From Anticarsia gemmatalis (Eukaryota > Arthropoda > Insecta > Lepidoptera > Erebidae), in NCBI RefSeq assembly GCF_050436995.1, contig NC_134753.1:11966001-12030000 (forward strand): DNA of 64,000 bases, in the 5' to 3' direction. This document shows positions 11,901 to 26,900 of this stretch, piece after piece. Position 1 is the stretch's first letter; the number at the start of each line of letters is the position of its first letter. The notes beneath the pieces are model-generated. The model saw nothing but the letters and a program-made list of their open reading frames with translations. It searched no databases and was not told where the DNA came from. The translations under genes and the position numbers were made by a program.

Positions 11901-14900
11901 ACTTCATCACGTGTATTCATCTCAATGAAATTTTATGTTGTTTAGTTTATTTAGCAATAGAAAGAATAATTTGAATAAAACCGTTACCCAAACATATCAG
12001 ATCAGAGTTAGTTTTCATGTTATTCCAAGTATTCTAGAGATTTTCATATGTTTATTTGTTCACTAGCTGACCCGCGCAACTTCACTTGCGTCACATTAAA
12101 GAGAATGAGTGAAATTTTACCCCGTTTTTGTAACATTTTTTACTGGTACTCTGTTCCTATTGGTCCTAGCATGTTGATACATAGCCTATAGCCTTCCTCC
12201 ATAAATGGGCTATCTACCACTGAAAGATTTTTCAAATCGGACCAGTAGTCCCTGAGATTAGCGCGTTCAAACAAACAAACAAACTCTTCAGCTTTATAAT
12301 ATTAGTATAGATTAGTATAGATTTTCCTCAGCTTGGCAGGTTTACGCTAAAGCTTTAAAATCCTATGTTAAATGTAGCAAAGGTATAACGACAATTAAAC
12401 GTGAATATTCTTGATCAATCACATTCACGTAGTTAAGCCATTATCTTTGTCTAGCCTGCGGTTGTAATGAAATAATTTCTTCGACAATTTCAAATAATTG
12501 GTACGATTTGAATGAAAATGCTGGGTTATTGAGTTTGTTCTAATGATTCACGTGAACTAAAGTTATTTATAATAACGTATTTTTATTAAACTTGCTATTA
12601 AAGTAATCGTATTGGTGCGCAGCTTAAATAGATTTTCTATTATGAATGAAAGTCTGGAGAAATTAAAAAACGTAACTCGTAAAATAACTCCTTTTGATAC
12701 CTAAACGATAAAAAGGTACCATATTTCTGAGACTTGCTGCCTGTTCTTATTGTAAATGCAAACATATTCATCCTGCTCTTTTACCGATCTCTCTTTCCAG
12801 GCAGTAGGCACATTTGCCAATCTATCAGATAGGTTTCCAAGTATTCGTTGTCACGACGTCGTCAAAATCAGTCTATGGTTATTTTTCTTATTAATATTAC
12901 AAACCCTTATTAGAAAGCCATATTAAAGGGGAAACATTTAATAATCTCGGGACATCATAAGCTTTATCTTATCAAAAAAATTTTTAGCAATGAGGACTTT
13001 CTTGATCTCGAAGTGTTTAACAGTATTAATGTCATTCTGTATCGGATTTCTTCTTATCTTCAGCTGTTTTAGCACGTGATAATCCTTGATAGATCTTAGG
13101 CCAGCCATATTAATTTAATAATAGAGTCCGTTTACGGTTCCAAGCTTTTTTCTTCACGAATTATCTCCTTCGCTGAAGAATTCAAAATTTGTGAACATAA
13201 ACTGTCTTCTATTCAGCCCACTTCTACCCACTGTTGAATACAGGCCTCCCCTACCGTACGCCATATTTTACAATCTTGCGCTTGTCTCATCTATTGTAGT
13301 TCTACACATTTCACGATGCCATCCGACCGTCAACTGTTTTACTAACTAATAAACGTCTAAAGCTCAGATTAGTTATATAGTGTTTTGTCACTTTCAATCA
13401 ATTTTGAAACTGCAATTGAGTGAATAAGACAAAACACTGTTGTCTGTCTGACGCCTGATTTCGTTTTTGTGTTGTAATCCTATATTTGCCCGCATTTACC
13501 TGAATTTTTATGTTCGTAATAATATATCGTTACTGTACAAGTGCACTATTTCCTCAACTAAGATCTATAAGTAGATATCGTTATCGTAGTTACATTAATT
13601 ATAATAATTATAACAGATAAGCATCAAACGTAATATTGTAATCAGTCATAAACACACTGTACTGTAATGGTCGATGTAAATAAATATCGAGTGGTTTACA
13701 AGTTTAGATGCATGTGCTCACTCATGCGGTGATTTGTACAATGTATTTCCTTATTTTCCCTATGGATAATAGTCATAGTTCAAGTACTTTTACTAAAACG
13801 AAGGTGCCCGGGGCAGATTGGCCAGAAGTTCTAAATTTTAGTAGACCGATTTTACAATCGATAGTATCAATATCGTGAGTCTTGATCACTTAAGCCCTTT
13901 GTAAAATTAGTTCCTACTGCACTCGCTAGGGGTATTGATTAGTTTTTCATTAAAAAATTGATGATGGTTATCCGGTTTTCGATAGTTAATAGTGGTAGAA
14001 CATCGCGGTACCGGCTACAGTCCTTTCTTCAGAGGTTATCTACATTATTTTTGAACATGGACATGGCATAGTAATATAATGAGTACGTCAAAGCAACTGC
14101 CTGCAATAAAAGCACGGACGTATTGAACATTATCGTGCTTATGACCATAGCTTTTGACATCATAAGTTTTATAACCCGTGAGTAAATTTAAACGGTGCAA
14201 AATACACGTATCTTATCGTGGTGTAAACGTGCCCGATATATTTTGGCTATGATTAGAATATCGCGCGATTTACATATCCTTGTTGGTTCTACTTGATAAT
14301 AATGTTACGCACTGATTGGACTGGAAAAGGAACGATATCCGTAGACCGAAGGATGAATTTTTATATGGTCATTTGGCTTGTGGCTATTGGCGTTACACAT
14401 TAGCATTATAGAAAATGGTTATAAAAATATTGCTACAAGAGACGTGCTTTCTTTTCTCTATCGCCAAAAATTCTAGTCCGGCGTCGCATTTTACGAAATG
14501 ACCTCTGAATTTCTATCGATCGATACCAAAGTTTGACTTTATGTATATCCAACACCGTAAAAAATCATCCTTTAAAAATAGGCACTGAAGTTTTCTCTCA
14601 TGTAGTGAGCTAAACTTCGATATGTGTATCTATAACATTTAGTTAATGTTCGTTAATCGTATATATTGTAGAACACAGCCGGTCGAGAGTACTCAGGTTA
14701 TTCGCACTTCACATATACCTGTGTTATTTTCATAAAGATAATAAACTCGTTGATAAGCTGACGCATAATTCCTGGACAGTATTATGATACTGTTTCGGTA
14801 CCAACTATTTATAGGAGTTGCTGTGTGATTTAAAATATAAACGTAGCCTAGGAATCCCCTAGAGTCATTCACCTGGATGAATGACGATGTGGATAGTCTA

Positions 14901-17900
14901 GATCGAAAATATAAAGCTGTTCTTGACTGTATTTCTATTCATCCATTTACTGTGAAAGCTGCAGTTTTGGAAAACGAAACACTTCATCGACAACACATAG
15001 TTATAAAGTTATTCGTTTTCTAAAACTGCAGTAATTAAGATATCTTATTGCATATTTTTTGCGGTAGTGTTTTATTCCTGACTTGCCTTCCAATAGCCCC
15101 CTTTACACACACACTCTATCGCACGTTTTTAGGAGCGTGAAAGATTACGCGCGGGAAAGCAGCGAGCTCTTCGCTTGTGATTTTCTTCGCGGGCTTGACA
15201 GATGAGCGCGGCGCGTGTCTTTCCTTTCCCTTCGCTCTTTCACGAGCGATTGTTGTTTTATGCGCGATAGAGGGTGTGTGTAAAGGAGGCTATTTGGTCC
15301 GCTTGTCAACATACAATAATTATAATCTACGTAAAATGTGTTCAATCATAGTCTTTTCCAATTGATTCCCTTTCCACAGTTCTTTAAAATAAAGGTGTTT
15401 TCTTTGTTCTCAGACAGTCCAGTCTCACCGTTCACGAGTATAGCTCCCTTAACTTTCATGGTGCTGGTGACGGCTCTCAAGCAAGGATACGAAGACTGGC
15501 TGCGACATAAAGCTGACAACAAAGTTAACAATCAGATAGGTAAGTTTTGACTGCTATTCTTAAAAAACTCTTATTTCCCTTGCTCTAAATATTTAAGTAG
15601 GTTTGAAACAAAGAAAACAAAATATATCGTAAATACATAAGTACATCTTCTGTCACATACATGTACTTGTGTGCAGATGCTTGTTGTGCTTTAATTTGAT
15701 AGTCTTGTGTCTGCTATGAAAAGGAAAAAGTATAAGATTGCTTTTTCTATTAGAGATGTGTGAAGTAGCTTAGCGTTATTATGACAGAATTCGCTCCAAT
15801 AGGATTGCTTCAGTGGCATTTAACACGGCTAATCCTATCAGTAGAGATTTGGACGGTGATTTTGGTGCAACAGCGTTTGTCGAATAATTTATAAGCGATT
15901 GCTCTAGAATAGCGTTCGCTTGAGAATTGAGCAATAAACGATTGGTACCTTACTCTGTTGTGAATATATTTTTGTAAGAAGTTCTTTGCAAAACAAAGAA
16001 AACTCAGTTAATGTCTACATTCTCATCTACAAACACAAAAGAAAGCAAATAAAACGAACGATGTAACCAAAAAGCATTGTATAACATGTTATCAAATATT
16101 ATCAGTTTACAATCCCGTCGTAAATATTCTTTAATACGGAGTAGCTTAGGCTGGGCAATGTCAATAAATGTTTAGTCAGATCTGATTCATTTGCTTTCAA
16201 TGTCAAGTTGTAGGTACATTTGGTTATCTTTAGCCGTGGACTTGCCTGTAAAATACTTCAGAAGTCAAGCATAACTATTTATAGTTATTGCTAGATCCTT
16301 GTTCGACGACAGTGCGAGCCGTCTTGTAATTCCGTTAGACTTTATCTATGCCAGCTTTTTACTAAAAGTGAGATATTTATCTCATTAAAAGTGTCAGAAT
16401 CTTTCGGTATACAGAATTCTTTAAGATCCTTATCTCTGGCTTGAAAGTAAAAAGCGAAACGATGGGTATATGTAGTTGTTAGGAGTTCTGCTTCGACTTT
16501 AGATTATAATCATTAACCCCCGGTTTCTGAGTACATTTAGCGGTAGTTTATATTCAATATTTTTTTATGAGTTTTAACGCTATTGAATAGATAAACTACC
16601 TCTAAATGTACCTCAAAAATTGGGGGTAAATCGTTTGAATTGCTTACTTAATTATCAATTCATGAATCAACAATAACATCGAAACTTTTAAGAGACATTA
16701 CGTTGCTAAATGCTGAAATAATTTTGATGGTAATCAGTTTTTTATAACTAACGATAAAGATAGAAGCTTATAATATAAGCTATAATATAAAATATAATAT
16801 TATTATACTCGTAATAATGCGCAATGCGTCTACGTTCTCCAACTGATATAGTTTTAATTGACGTGATAAATAAACATACAATACACATTATTGATTAATG
16901 TTTTTATTTTTGCAATGACGTGTATTGTTGATATCGGGAAAATACATTTCGCTTGTCATTGTAGAAAGCATTTTCTAGTTAAATGTAGATAGAGGCATTC
17001 GAGCTTTTCAATTTTCTTTTCGAATGAACGTACATTCTTACAATCTTACTGTATCTCTAAGGACTTTTGAATTAAAATACAACTACTTTCGCCATGCCTA
17101 TTTTTTGGTTCCATGTATTAAGTCTACTTTTACCAAACTTTACCTGTTTTTTTTACCCAAAGGTGTTTACCGCAGTGTCTCTACAACGTCACGTTCGACG
17201 TCTATCCATGTATATTGTAAGACTTGTTAGTACGATTTAGCTAGGAGAAAGCCTATTGCCATAGACTTAGCACATTACCCAGCTCAGCTTACCTACATTA
17301 TTACGTCAACACCACACCAATATTTAATACTAGCTGACCCGCGCAACTTCGTTTGCGTCACATAAAAGAGAATGGGTCAGGTTTTTGTATTCTGCTCCTA
17401 TTGGTCGTAACGTGATGTTGTATAGCTTATAGCCTTCCTCAATAAATAGGCTATCGAACAGTAAAATATATTTTTTATTCGCACCAGTAGTTCTTCAGAT
17501 TAGCGCGTTCAAACAAACGAACTCTTCAGCTTTCTAATATTAGTATAGATAGCTCTAATACATAGTGACTGTAGCGATATCGTATCAACTATATACCAAG
17601 CTGGTAGTAAAAGTATGTGCAAACAGTTTATTTTCAATTTATCTATTTACACACAAATATGAGGACACAGACCTTGATCATTGGAGTATCGAGAGTCGAG
17701 ACGTATCAGTTTATCTCTATACTTGATACAGATTCTATCTGATAGTGACTGATATCCGCGTTTACGAATATAATGGGATTTTTGGTATGTTCATAACATA
17801 TCAGGGACGACAGGTGGTATTTAATAGATAATCATTTTGCTACAATATTTGCTAGTGGAATCAATATGATTTACTATGGGTTTCAAAACGGTGTAGACCT

Positions 17901-20900
17901 GTTATTCATAGGGCTCTAAGATTATCGACACTTTACCTACTACGTTTTACGATAAAATGACATAGACAATGCAATTAATTAAACGAAACTTCTAACTGAT
18001 AGAGTAATGAAATGGACCTCATCAAATGTATCAAAAAAATTGTGACTAATTTATTTAGCCCGTCTGTCGTAAATTCAGAACTGCAACATGAAACTGGTCT
18101 TTAAGATCTTTGTGGAATCAAATATATCGTTACTAGCTGACCCGCGCAACTTCGCTTGCGGACATAAGAGAGAATGAATCATAATTTTCCCCGTTTTTGT
18201 AACATTTTTTACTGGTACTCTGCTCCTTTTGGTCGTAGCGTGATGATATATCTCGATAAATGGGCTATCTATCACTGAAAGAATTTTTCAAATCGGACGT
18301 GTAGTTCCTGAGATTAGCGCGTTCAAACAAACAAACAAACTCTTCAGCTTTATAATATTAGTTTAGATTACCTATACATTTTTCTATTTAAGTTTATATT
18401 TAACTTCTATTTATATTAATTATTTATCTATTCATCTAACCATTTCTTCTACAGTCGAAATAGTCCACAAAGGCGTAATAAAAGAGGTGCGGAACTCATC
18501 AATCGCGCCGGGCACATTAGTCCGAGTGCGTCGCGGGAAGGAGGTCCCGGCTGACTTAGTACTGCTATGTTCAGCGGGGGAGAAGGGCAAGTGCTTTGTC
18601 ACTACAGCCAATCTTGATGGAGAAACAAACTTGAAGACTTTAAGAGTACCGGTACCGCTAGTTGGGTATACTCCAGGTATTTGAAAACTTTTAAATGGTG
18701 TGGTAAAGTGAAATGTTCTAATTGTGATGTGTTGTGTCAATGTTTATAATAAGTGTATCACTGCTGGACAAGGGTCTTTTCTGGGTCAAGACAAAAGTCT
18801 ACTGTAATAAAGAAATGTCTGAGTCTACCGTGTTGGTGAAGTGCGGGTTTCCAATGTTAACTTTTGGTTGTTGATGCTAATAAAGTTTCCGGTAGATACC
18901 TTTATAAATTTAACTCCTTGCTGACCCACTGCTGGGCCAGTGGCGTTTTTCAGAAAAATGAAGAGCATTGCTGCTCTACTGGACAACAGTCTCCTCCCGG
19001 AAAGAAAGAGGGGCTAGGCCTTGATAGTTACTTTAATTACCTATAAAAACTAGCGGTGGTTGCCTAGTAACTAACTAATCCTTTGCCAATTCGTATCTGA
19101 AGATTAAATATTGGTATCGGCCGGAAACTTGTATCATTATCTGTTCAATGTTGTCATTGTCAGGAAGTGTTGGTTTAATGTTCTTCATCCGTTTTATGTA
19201 TTTGTGACGTCATGGTCTATTAACACTGTTGTTGCCAATGGTATCGTGTTTAAGAATACTATGATTTGTTCTCCAAAACATAACTGAATAATATCTTATT
19301 GTGCACTGTCTGTAAAGCGGAATTAACTTTATTTATATGAATAACAAGCTGACCTGACGATCCTTCATACCGCCTAACAGGTGATTCTCTATACATTTTG
19401 GGCAATTTCTTAATTTTTCTCTCCATAAGAACTATCCTCGTATTTTAAAGAATATCTTTCAAACATAATTAGCAAAATCTGTTCAGCGAGTCTCAAGATT
19501 TGCGCTTAGCAACACATATAGCGATATATTACATAAACTATAACATAAAAATATTATATTACATACGTATAAAATACGTAGTTTAATAGAGAATTTAGAA
19601 TTAGTGAAAGTAGTGTAGTTTAAAGTAGGTACGGGTATATCTTTAGTAGAAAATTGGCTTTTAGATAGATCTTTTTGCATACTTATATCTTAATAATACT
19701 TGTATACAATATATCGTTGCGTGTTAATCTGTAATACTTATGTAAAACGTCGCATTTCCTTTGTTTATTATGTAATTACTTATCGTATATAAAAACACTT
19801 CATTTCACTTATTGTTTTCGAAAGGAAAATTAGTAATGCCCGTTGATAAAGGGCTGACTAATTTTACTTTGAATCTTGATACGTATTTTTCTTAAATCTT
19901 GTCAAATATTTAGATTGTTTATTATCCAGAAGATTGTTAAATTAGAAAACGTTTTTAGGTTTACATTATGCTTATGTGTGCATTACGAAATCTCTCAAAT
20001 TAACGCTAAATAGCCTAGTTTTTAATGAATTGATAGTATTATAGACTCATAGGCGATGATTAAACAATTCTATAACTAGCAAATATGTTTATCAAAAGGA
20101 CTTATTCAAACTTTCTCTTGTAGGTAGAATTTGTTATGACTTTCAGCTGAAGTAATCCAGTAGCAAAAGCTGTTTATGAAGTTAACCAATTACTGTATTT
20201 GTCATGATAAAGATTAATACTAATAGTGCAATATGTGGTTTATTGTATGTGTTGTGTTTTCTCAGCAATAAATGTATTCGAGTCTCAAACACGCTTTTAT
20301 TTGTGTTGTCCCGTTTCTCATTGTCATCATTATTTGTATACTGTTGGTTATTTATTACAGGTAGTTATTTATTTAAGGTTCTTATCTTATTATACCTGAA
20401 AGTCGGACTGAAGACAATCTTTATAAGGTTTATTATCATGCACACTGCAGGTGGTAGATGTATTTGATAATAAAAAATTGCAGATGTTTGCAAGCTAAAG
20501 AATCTCAGGTTTTTCAAGGTTACATACGGAACAGTGTTTCTTTTCAAGTTGATTAATTTCTATATGGGGGTTAAACTTCACAATAAAAAATCTTCAAATA
20601 AAGATTCAAGCCTAAGCTGGACCCCCGTTTATATCGTGTGGGTTACACCTCCTACCTATCAACCAAATTCCTAACCATCAGGTTATAGCAAACTGAACAG
20701 TCTAACACCAAGGGAACTGAAAGTTTGCCAATATATCATAATAAGTCCTCATTCTCTAGACATACTGCCCACTGGTATGAAGATAGAAGTGCCGCATCCT
20801 GTAGCAGATCTGTACACGTTCTACGGTCGGCTCGAGATCCCAGGGTTAGACAGTCTGCCGCTCACGCCCGATCATCTCATGCTGCGAGGCTCCAGAGTTA

Positions 20901-23900
20901 AGAATACTGAGTGGGCGATAGGATGTGCTATTTACACCGGTAAGTAGTTGCAATAATATTATATTAGCTTTTTTAGTTTTTCAGAGACTTGGGTGTTTTA
21001 GATTCGGCTTCGAAGTATAATTTTGCGACTCGTTGAAGTTATTCTTATCGTCATGTGAAATCGAGAGGTATCTACATCAGATCCTTTCTTATGGAGTCGT
21101 TGAAGGAGGAGTCTATAAATAATAGAAAATAATATTTTTTTAGTTACCAATCCCTTGGAATACAGGTGTCCACAAGTCGCTGACCACTTAAGAAGACCAC
21201 GATTGTTTTCGAAAAATATTAAATTCATAACCTTTTCATACCGAAGCAATTTAAGTCTTAATATATTTACGTCAAACTTAGTTAGGAAATGTCTCCAATG
21301 AGAAGTCCCGAACTGACATCATATTTTTTATTCACAGGCGAGGAAACAAAACTAGCGCTAAACTCAAAGTACTCAGGGAACAAGTTTTCATCGTGCGAGT
21401 TAGCAATCAATGGCTTTCTTCTCTTCTTCATATTGCTGCTCATCCTCGAAATCTTCGTCTCCCTCGCCACTAAGATGCTGATAGAACGACGGAACCCTGA
21501 GAGGGACCTTTATTTAGGACCAGGGAACCCCGTCCCGGCTCCCATAGGAGCCATTCTTCAAGATCTGTTTTCTTTCCTGCTGTTATATTATTATATTATT
21601 CCTATGTCGCTGTATGTTACTATTGAACTGTACAAGTTTATTGGTAAGTACCAATTTTTTATTCGTCAATATAATTTTGAAAGCTATAGTTAAGCCACGT
21701 ATTCGGCATAAAATATTTACTCAGAAATACTATGTTTGTAACAGCTTAATTCATTAACGATCAACGATCTTATTTTAAATCCTTATTCAAACATCTCCTC
21801 ATCTTGAGAAATCAAAATCTATTTCTATCCATACACTGCAGAAAATCGAATTATTAGCATAGCACCTTTACAACGAATACTCCCAATTTTAGGTGCGTTA
21901 TTCATCGGTTGGGACGAAGAGCTCCGTTGCGAAGAAACAGGCCGACCAGCTGTCGCCAACACATCAGACCTGAACGAAGAACTAGGCCAGGTGGAAGTTC
22001 TCTTCTCTGATAAAACAGGCACTCTTACTAAGAACCTGATGGTGTTCAAAGCGTGTTCTATCAAAGGACATGTGTATGAGGAGAGGGACTCCAAGCTGTA
22101 TGATACGGAGCGGTTCAATGAACCCGTGGATACGCTTCAGGTCAGTTTTATTACAAGTCTTTATTAAATACGGTAACTAAATATTTGTGTAGAAAACGCT
22201 AGTTTAGTGGTATTGAGGTTTTCATTGTACCAGTGGCGTAACTACAATACCGGTTCACGTAAATGGCACGTAAGTCGTTTCAATTCCGGGGCTCTTTGAT
22301 TCTTTAGCTAAATTAGCTCTGGCATTCAACCGATTCACTTCCGAGGAGTTACACTACTACGTACTTGTATAGCGAATGTATCTGGGCAAGTACTGTTTCG
22401 ACATTGGACGTAGAAACCCACTAACTGACAGCTTGACAAAGTCAAATAGTTAAATATCTAATACTTTCGTATAAAGTACTAGATCTTGCGTGGAAACCCT
22501 TCTCGTGTAAATCCCGAACCTTCGGGAACCCCGGGATAAAGAGTAGCCTATGTGTTATTTTGCGTCTTCAGCTACCTACATATTAAATTTCATCGTAATC
22601 AGTTCAGTAGTATTTGCGTGAAAGAGTAACAAACATCCATACATAATATACATACTCACAAACTTTCACATTTATAATAATAGTAAGATTTTTTGGAAAT
22701 ATAATTAAAGTAAAATTACTCATTCTAGTTTCAAATGCCATTAGTTAAACAAGAGATTATCATATACTATCACATTTATTCAATAAAATAAAATAAGATC
22801 GGAACGTGATAGTGTTATCGGTTTATCTTAAGAGCAAGGTTTCGTGGAACACGAGAATTTCGTTTTTACTTAGATAACAGCGTGGCACGTGTTTCTGTCA
22901 TTTATAAATAATATTCGATGTATTGGCGTTAGACATGTGATTTATTGGCACTAGATATACTTTTTATATAGCCTGTTGGGCAAAGGTCTCTCACGCAAAT
23001 ATCCTCCAGGAACGTCCAGACCGTCCGACCGACTTCGATTGGGCCTTGCACGGCTTCGCAAAAAACCACCAGTTCTTCGAAGTTTGGTTGCTATTCAAGT
23101 TTTAACGTTATCCGTAGTAAGTCATAAGTTTTAAGTATGTACACGTTACATACCTAAGCCGAAAAGATCTAAAATCGTACCTACTAGGTAGGTACAATGA
23201 ATATCGTACTCTAAACTTAAAATTAGCCTTTAATAATCCTTCTAAATATAGGATCCAACTTTAGCTGAAGTTAGCTAAACGTAAACCTCCTAAGTACCTA
23301 AATGGAGCACTGGATTTGCCATCAAACCTCAAGTAAAGACCAGCCTTCAAAATCTTGCTCATTCACTGGTCCAAAATCTCCTTGCGTTTATCGATGTGAC
23401 ATATCAAAAGTGTGTTGTTATCAATCAAGATATACTTACATTCAAATTGCACGATCCCTATCATAACATTACATGTAGTGCATATGGTAAAACCCACACC
23501 GTATCATCCGATCGAAGTTATTGCTGGGTAATACCGCCATAGCTCATGACTAAGACAGACAGTGAAGAAATTGGACTTTAGATTTCAGTCTGAGATATCG
23601 AAAAATCGTAAAATATATTAGTCATATTTTAATAGATAAACTACCGCTAAATGTACGTCAGAAACCGGGAGTTAGGGTTTCAGATTCTGTTCTATCTCTA
23701 CATTTTGTGTTAACTAACCGAATCTTATTTGCGAAACTTTTATGTTGCATAATTTTATGCATGTTGTAAACAATTGTTCTTAACCTGCATTAAAATTTGA
23801 CGTCATAGGACATACCGCTAACTACAGATTGTTCTGAATTCTCAGTACTGAAGTTTTAATGACTTCATGTTTCTGTATAAACATTATTGTATCAGATTTA

Positions 23901-26900
23901 ATCAAGCTTGTAATGACGATATCTACAAATATGCAATTCGTATATATACTCGTCTCATTAAGTGCAATTTCATTGCTATTATCAAGGTTTTTATATCAAT
24001 AACATACGTTTCTCTATAAAAAGAAATCGAAATAACTAGTATCTGCCCGCATCTTCGCCCATAGAAGCAAAGACTTTAGGTTCCGCAACTTTTTTTATTG
24101 CCGCTCCCCTACTAGCATAATTTTATATAGCCTAAAACCTTTCTCAACTAATGGACTGAAAGAATCAGCCTAGACTACGTTGAATTCTTTCTCTACGCTT
24201 TCCAGACCGGACTTTTCAACACAAAAATATTTTTTCAATTCGAACAAACAAACACACTCTACAATATTATGTTATTAGTATATATTTACAAGAGTTATTT
24301 TACAATACACAATGCTTACTCAGCATTATTTATCAATGCCAAAGTGTGTGTCATTTATTTATACATTTTGCACTCAATTATTTTATATTTGTAGATTATG
24401 TCTTATTACAATATAAGTACTCGCTGGCCCGCGGCTCTGCTCGCTTAGAGCTCACATTTAATAATGTAACATGTCATATAACATGTTGTTCACGTGTTAT
24501 AAAACATTGTCATATAATAACATGTCATGTTACATATTGTGTACGTACGGTACGGATCATTGCCATTATCAGCCCCTTAGGGGTACGTTTAAAAATAAGA
24601 AGTTGCCCCTGATTAGTCACCAGTCTTTAGATCTCTTACCTATATCGGTTCGGAGGTTTAGCCGTAAAAGCGTAAAAGACAAACTTTCACATTTAAGTGT
24701 AATTATATATTATAATTATTATTATATTACTTATATTTAGTTCTTTTTTCGTTTATACACATAACATTATTATTTCAAGTATTTATTTAATGTAAAGTTA
24801 TAAAAATTGTAAAGACAACAAACAGATTAATCGTTAAAAAGAAAAAAAATGTATAACATTTAAAATGGCTGCAATAAAATATGAATCAGGAAATAAAACA
24901 TCAAGGATCTGATTAGTTACACTATTGATCGTAATGCGTACTAATCTGTAGAAATTACCCGTAATCTTTACGATCTAATTGAAACTATACGACGTAGCAG
25001 CTGTTGATAAAATATCAATTAATTATAATTAATAGAATATGCCTATAACCTATGCTATCAAAATAAACTCGAATGGTGCATGTGACTCAAGCTTTAGGCA
25101 CGTATGTTACTGTGCTTGAAACGTATACGCATGCACTCGTATACGTTAGTACTCGTACGCCAAAAGCACATCAAATTCTTTAGATATTTTTATAATCTTG
25201 TCTGTAATCAATACTTTAGTATTTATTTAGAAAAATACGTTTTGAAAAACATAGATGTTTATCTAGTTGGTCAGATTTTACAGTTACTCTGTTGTCGATA
25301 GATGTAAATCGCCTCTATTGTCTTTCTTACAGATAATAACACTCACTTTCTATTCCAGACAGACATCAAATTCTTTTTCACAATCCTCGCTCTCTGTCAT
25401 TCGGTACAAATATCAAGCGAGGACATGAAGAAACTGAGCGCTCGACTCTCAGTCACGGGAAACTTGCAACTCGTCAACTTCTTCCGAAGAAAAAAGGTCA
25501 AATCGGCACAAAATGGCGTCTTGGACAATGTGTCATGGAATAGTATTATTAATCCTAATGGGAGTAAGATGGATTATCAAGCAAGCAGCCCAGATGAGAA
25601 GGCTTTAGTCGAAGCAGCTGATAGAGTTGGAGTGACTTTTTTGGGAGAAGAAGGGAACAATATGCTGCTAAAAGTTGGGGAGAATACGGAGATGTATGAA
25701 AGGTTGCAGGTTATTGAGTTCACGTCGGAGAGGAAAAGGATGTCCGTGATATTGAGGGATAAGGATGGGAAGGTAAGTTACCGACCATTGTATATTATTA
25801 AGTTTTAACGTGTAGCTTGACTTCAATCTTTCTAAACATTTACAGTAGGCTGCAGAATCAATATTGTTTAATTCAACTTTACTTAACTTGGAGAAATTAT
25901 GACTTTTTCTATGTTGCTCCTTAGTATAAGGCACTATATGGCGTAAGTCTTTCGAGCACGGCTCAGTTTGAGTTTAATTCAATTGATAGGTTTCAATTTA
26001 AAAACCCCACCCTCTAACTAAGTCCAAAGAGTTTTGCTCTAGCTACGGCCAAGCAAATATCCTCATTCGTAACTTAACTTTTCAGAGAAGATTTTGTTAC
26101 TGAATAAAATAGTCCTAATTGTATTCCAGATCTGGTTATTCTGCAAAGGCGCAGAAAGCTCAGTATTCCCTCTATGCAAAGACACGGCTCTCATAGAAGA
26201 TACGAACAGAGATATCAACACATTTGCCAACAGAGGTCTGAGGACACTCGCGGTGGCTTACAGGGAGATATCTGAAGAAGAGTATGATAAGGTTACTGAA
26301 GGTAGGTGAACTGATTGTGTAGTTTGTAAAGTATCTACTCACACAATTGGAATCGACCCTGATGTGTGGTGATAAGGATTGAAGTTTGACAAGACTCATC
26401 ATATGCAGAAATGAGGTACAGCTTGAGCTTGCTTCTAAAGTTCTTCTCTCCATAACTTTATTTTTCGTTAATCCCGTCTATATGTCAATAAACATGCATA
26501 AAACAAAACACCTCGAACTTTCAAAGGGTTTCCTTTTGATATCGTAGTGCAACTTAGATTGGTACATTTTGGCGAGCTTTTTTCCACCTACCTCCCCTAA
26601 ATTCGTTAGTAAGGATATTTTCATAAGAATCTGTTTTTATCACTTTTTTTTCTATCATATTGTTATTTATGTATAAAATTTTGTACAACATACTTTTATT
26701 TTGTCTTCAGCAATAAAACGCTTAGACGGCAAAAGCGCAGACGCATTACAGCAAGTGACCCAACAGTACCGCGTACTAGAGCGACAACTTATACTAGTGG
26801 GTGCTACTGGCGTGGAAGACTGTTTACAAGACGATGTGGCCGACACGCTGGCATCACTGCGACGAGCCGGGGTCAAGACTTGGGTGCTCACTGGAGATAA

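Larger units (their letters stand above)
11009..15413 (+). other. Flippase intron 2
   Basis: AT-rich intron packed with repeat remnants: a LINE/SINE-like piece at 11078-11300, an interspersed repeat copy at 12062-12320, an inverted-repeat family member at 13336-13440, a hairpin at 14959-15031 and an inverted-repeat element at 15090-15298. No exon-like conserved frame was seen between 11009 and 15413. Confidence 0.6.
15540..18454 (+). other. Flippase intron 3
   Basis: AT-rich intron. It holds a palindromic element at 16517-16626 and two copies of interspersed repeat family C (17329-17550 and 18132-18368). Nothing else is recognisable. Confidence 0.6.
22141..25358 (+). other. Flippase intron 7
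   Basis: 3.2 kb of AT-rich intron with retroposon pieces at 22478-22690 and 24036-24285, a half palindromic element at 23630-23685, and a short region of repeated 'acatgt' palindromes at 24470-24545. No gene found. Confidence 0.55.

Noticed and set aside
15361..15380. An alternative acceptor (tttccacag) for flippase exon 3
   Set aside because: Using it would add bases between TM1 and the conserved SPVSPFTS segment and change the phase; the acceptor at 15413 fits both phase and alignment.
24471..24612. Overlapping open frames with His/Cys-rich translation near 24470
   Set aside because: They arise from repeated 'acatgt' palindromes and have no domain pattern or splice support.
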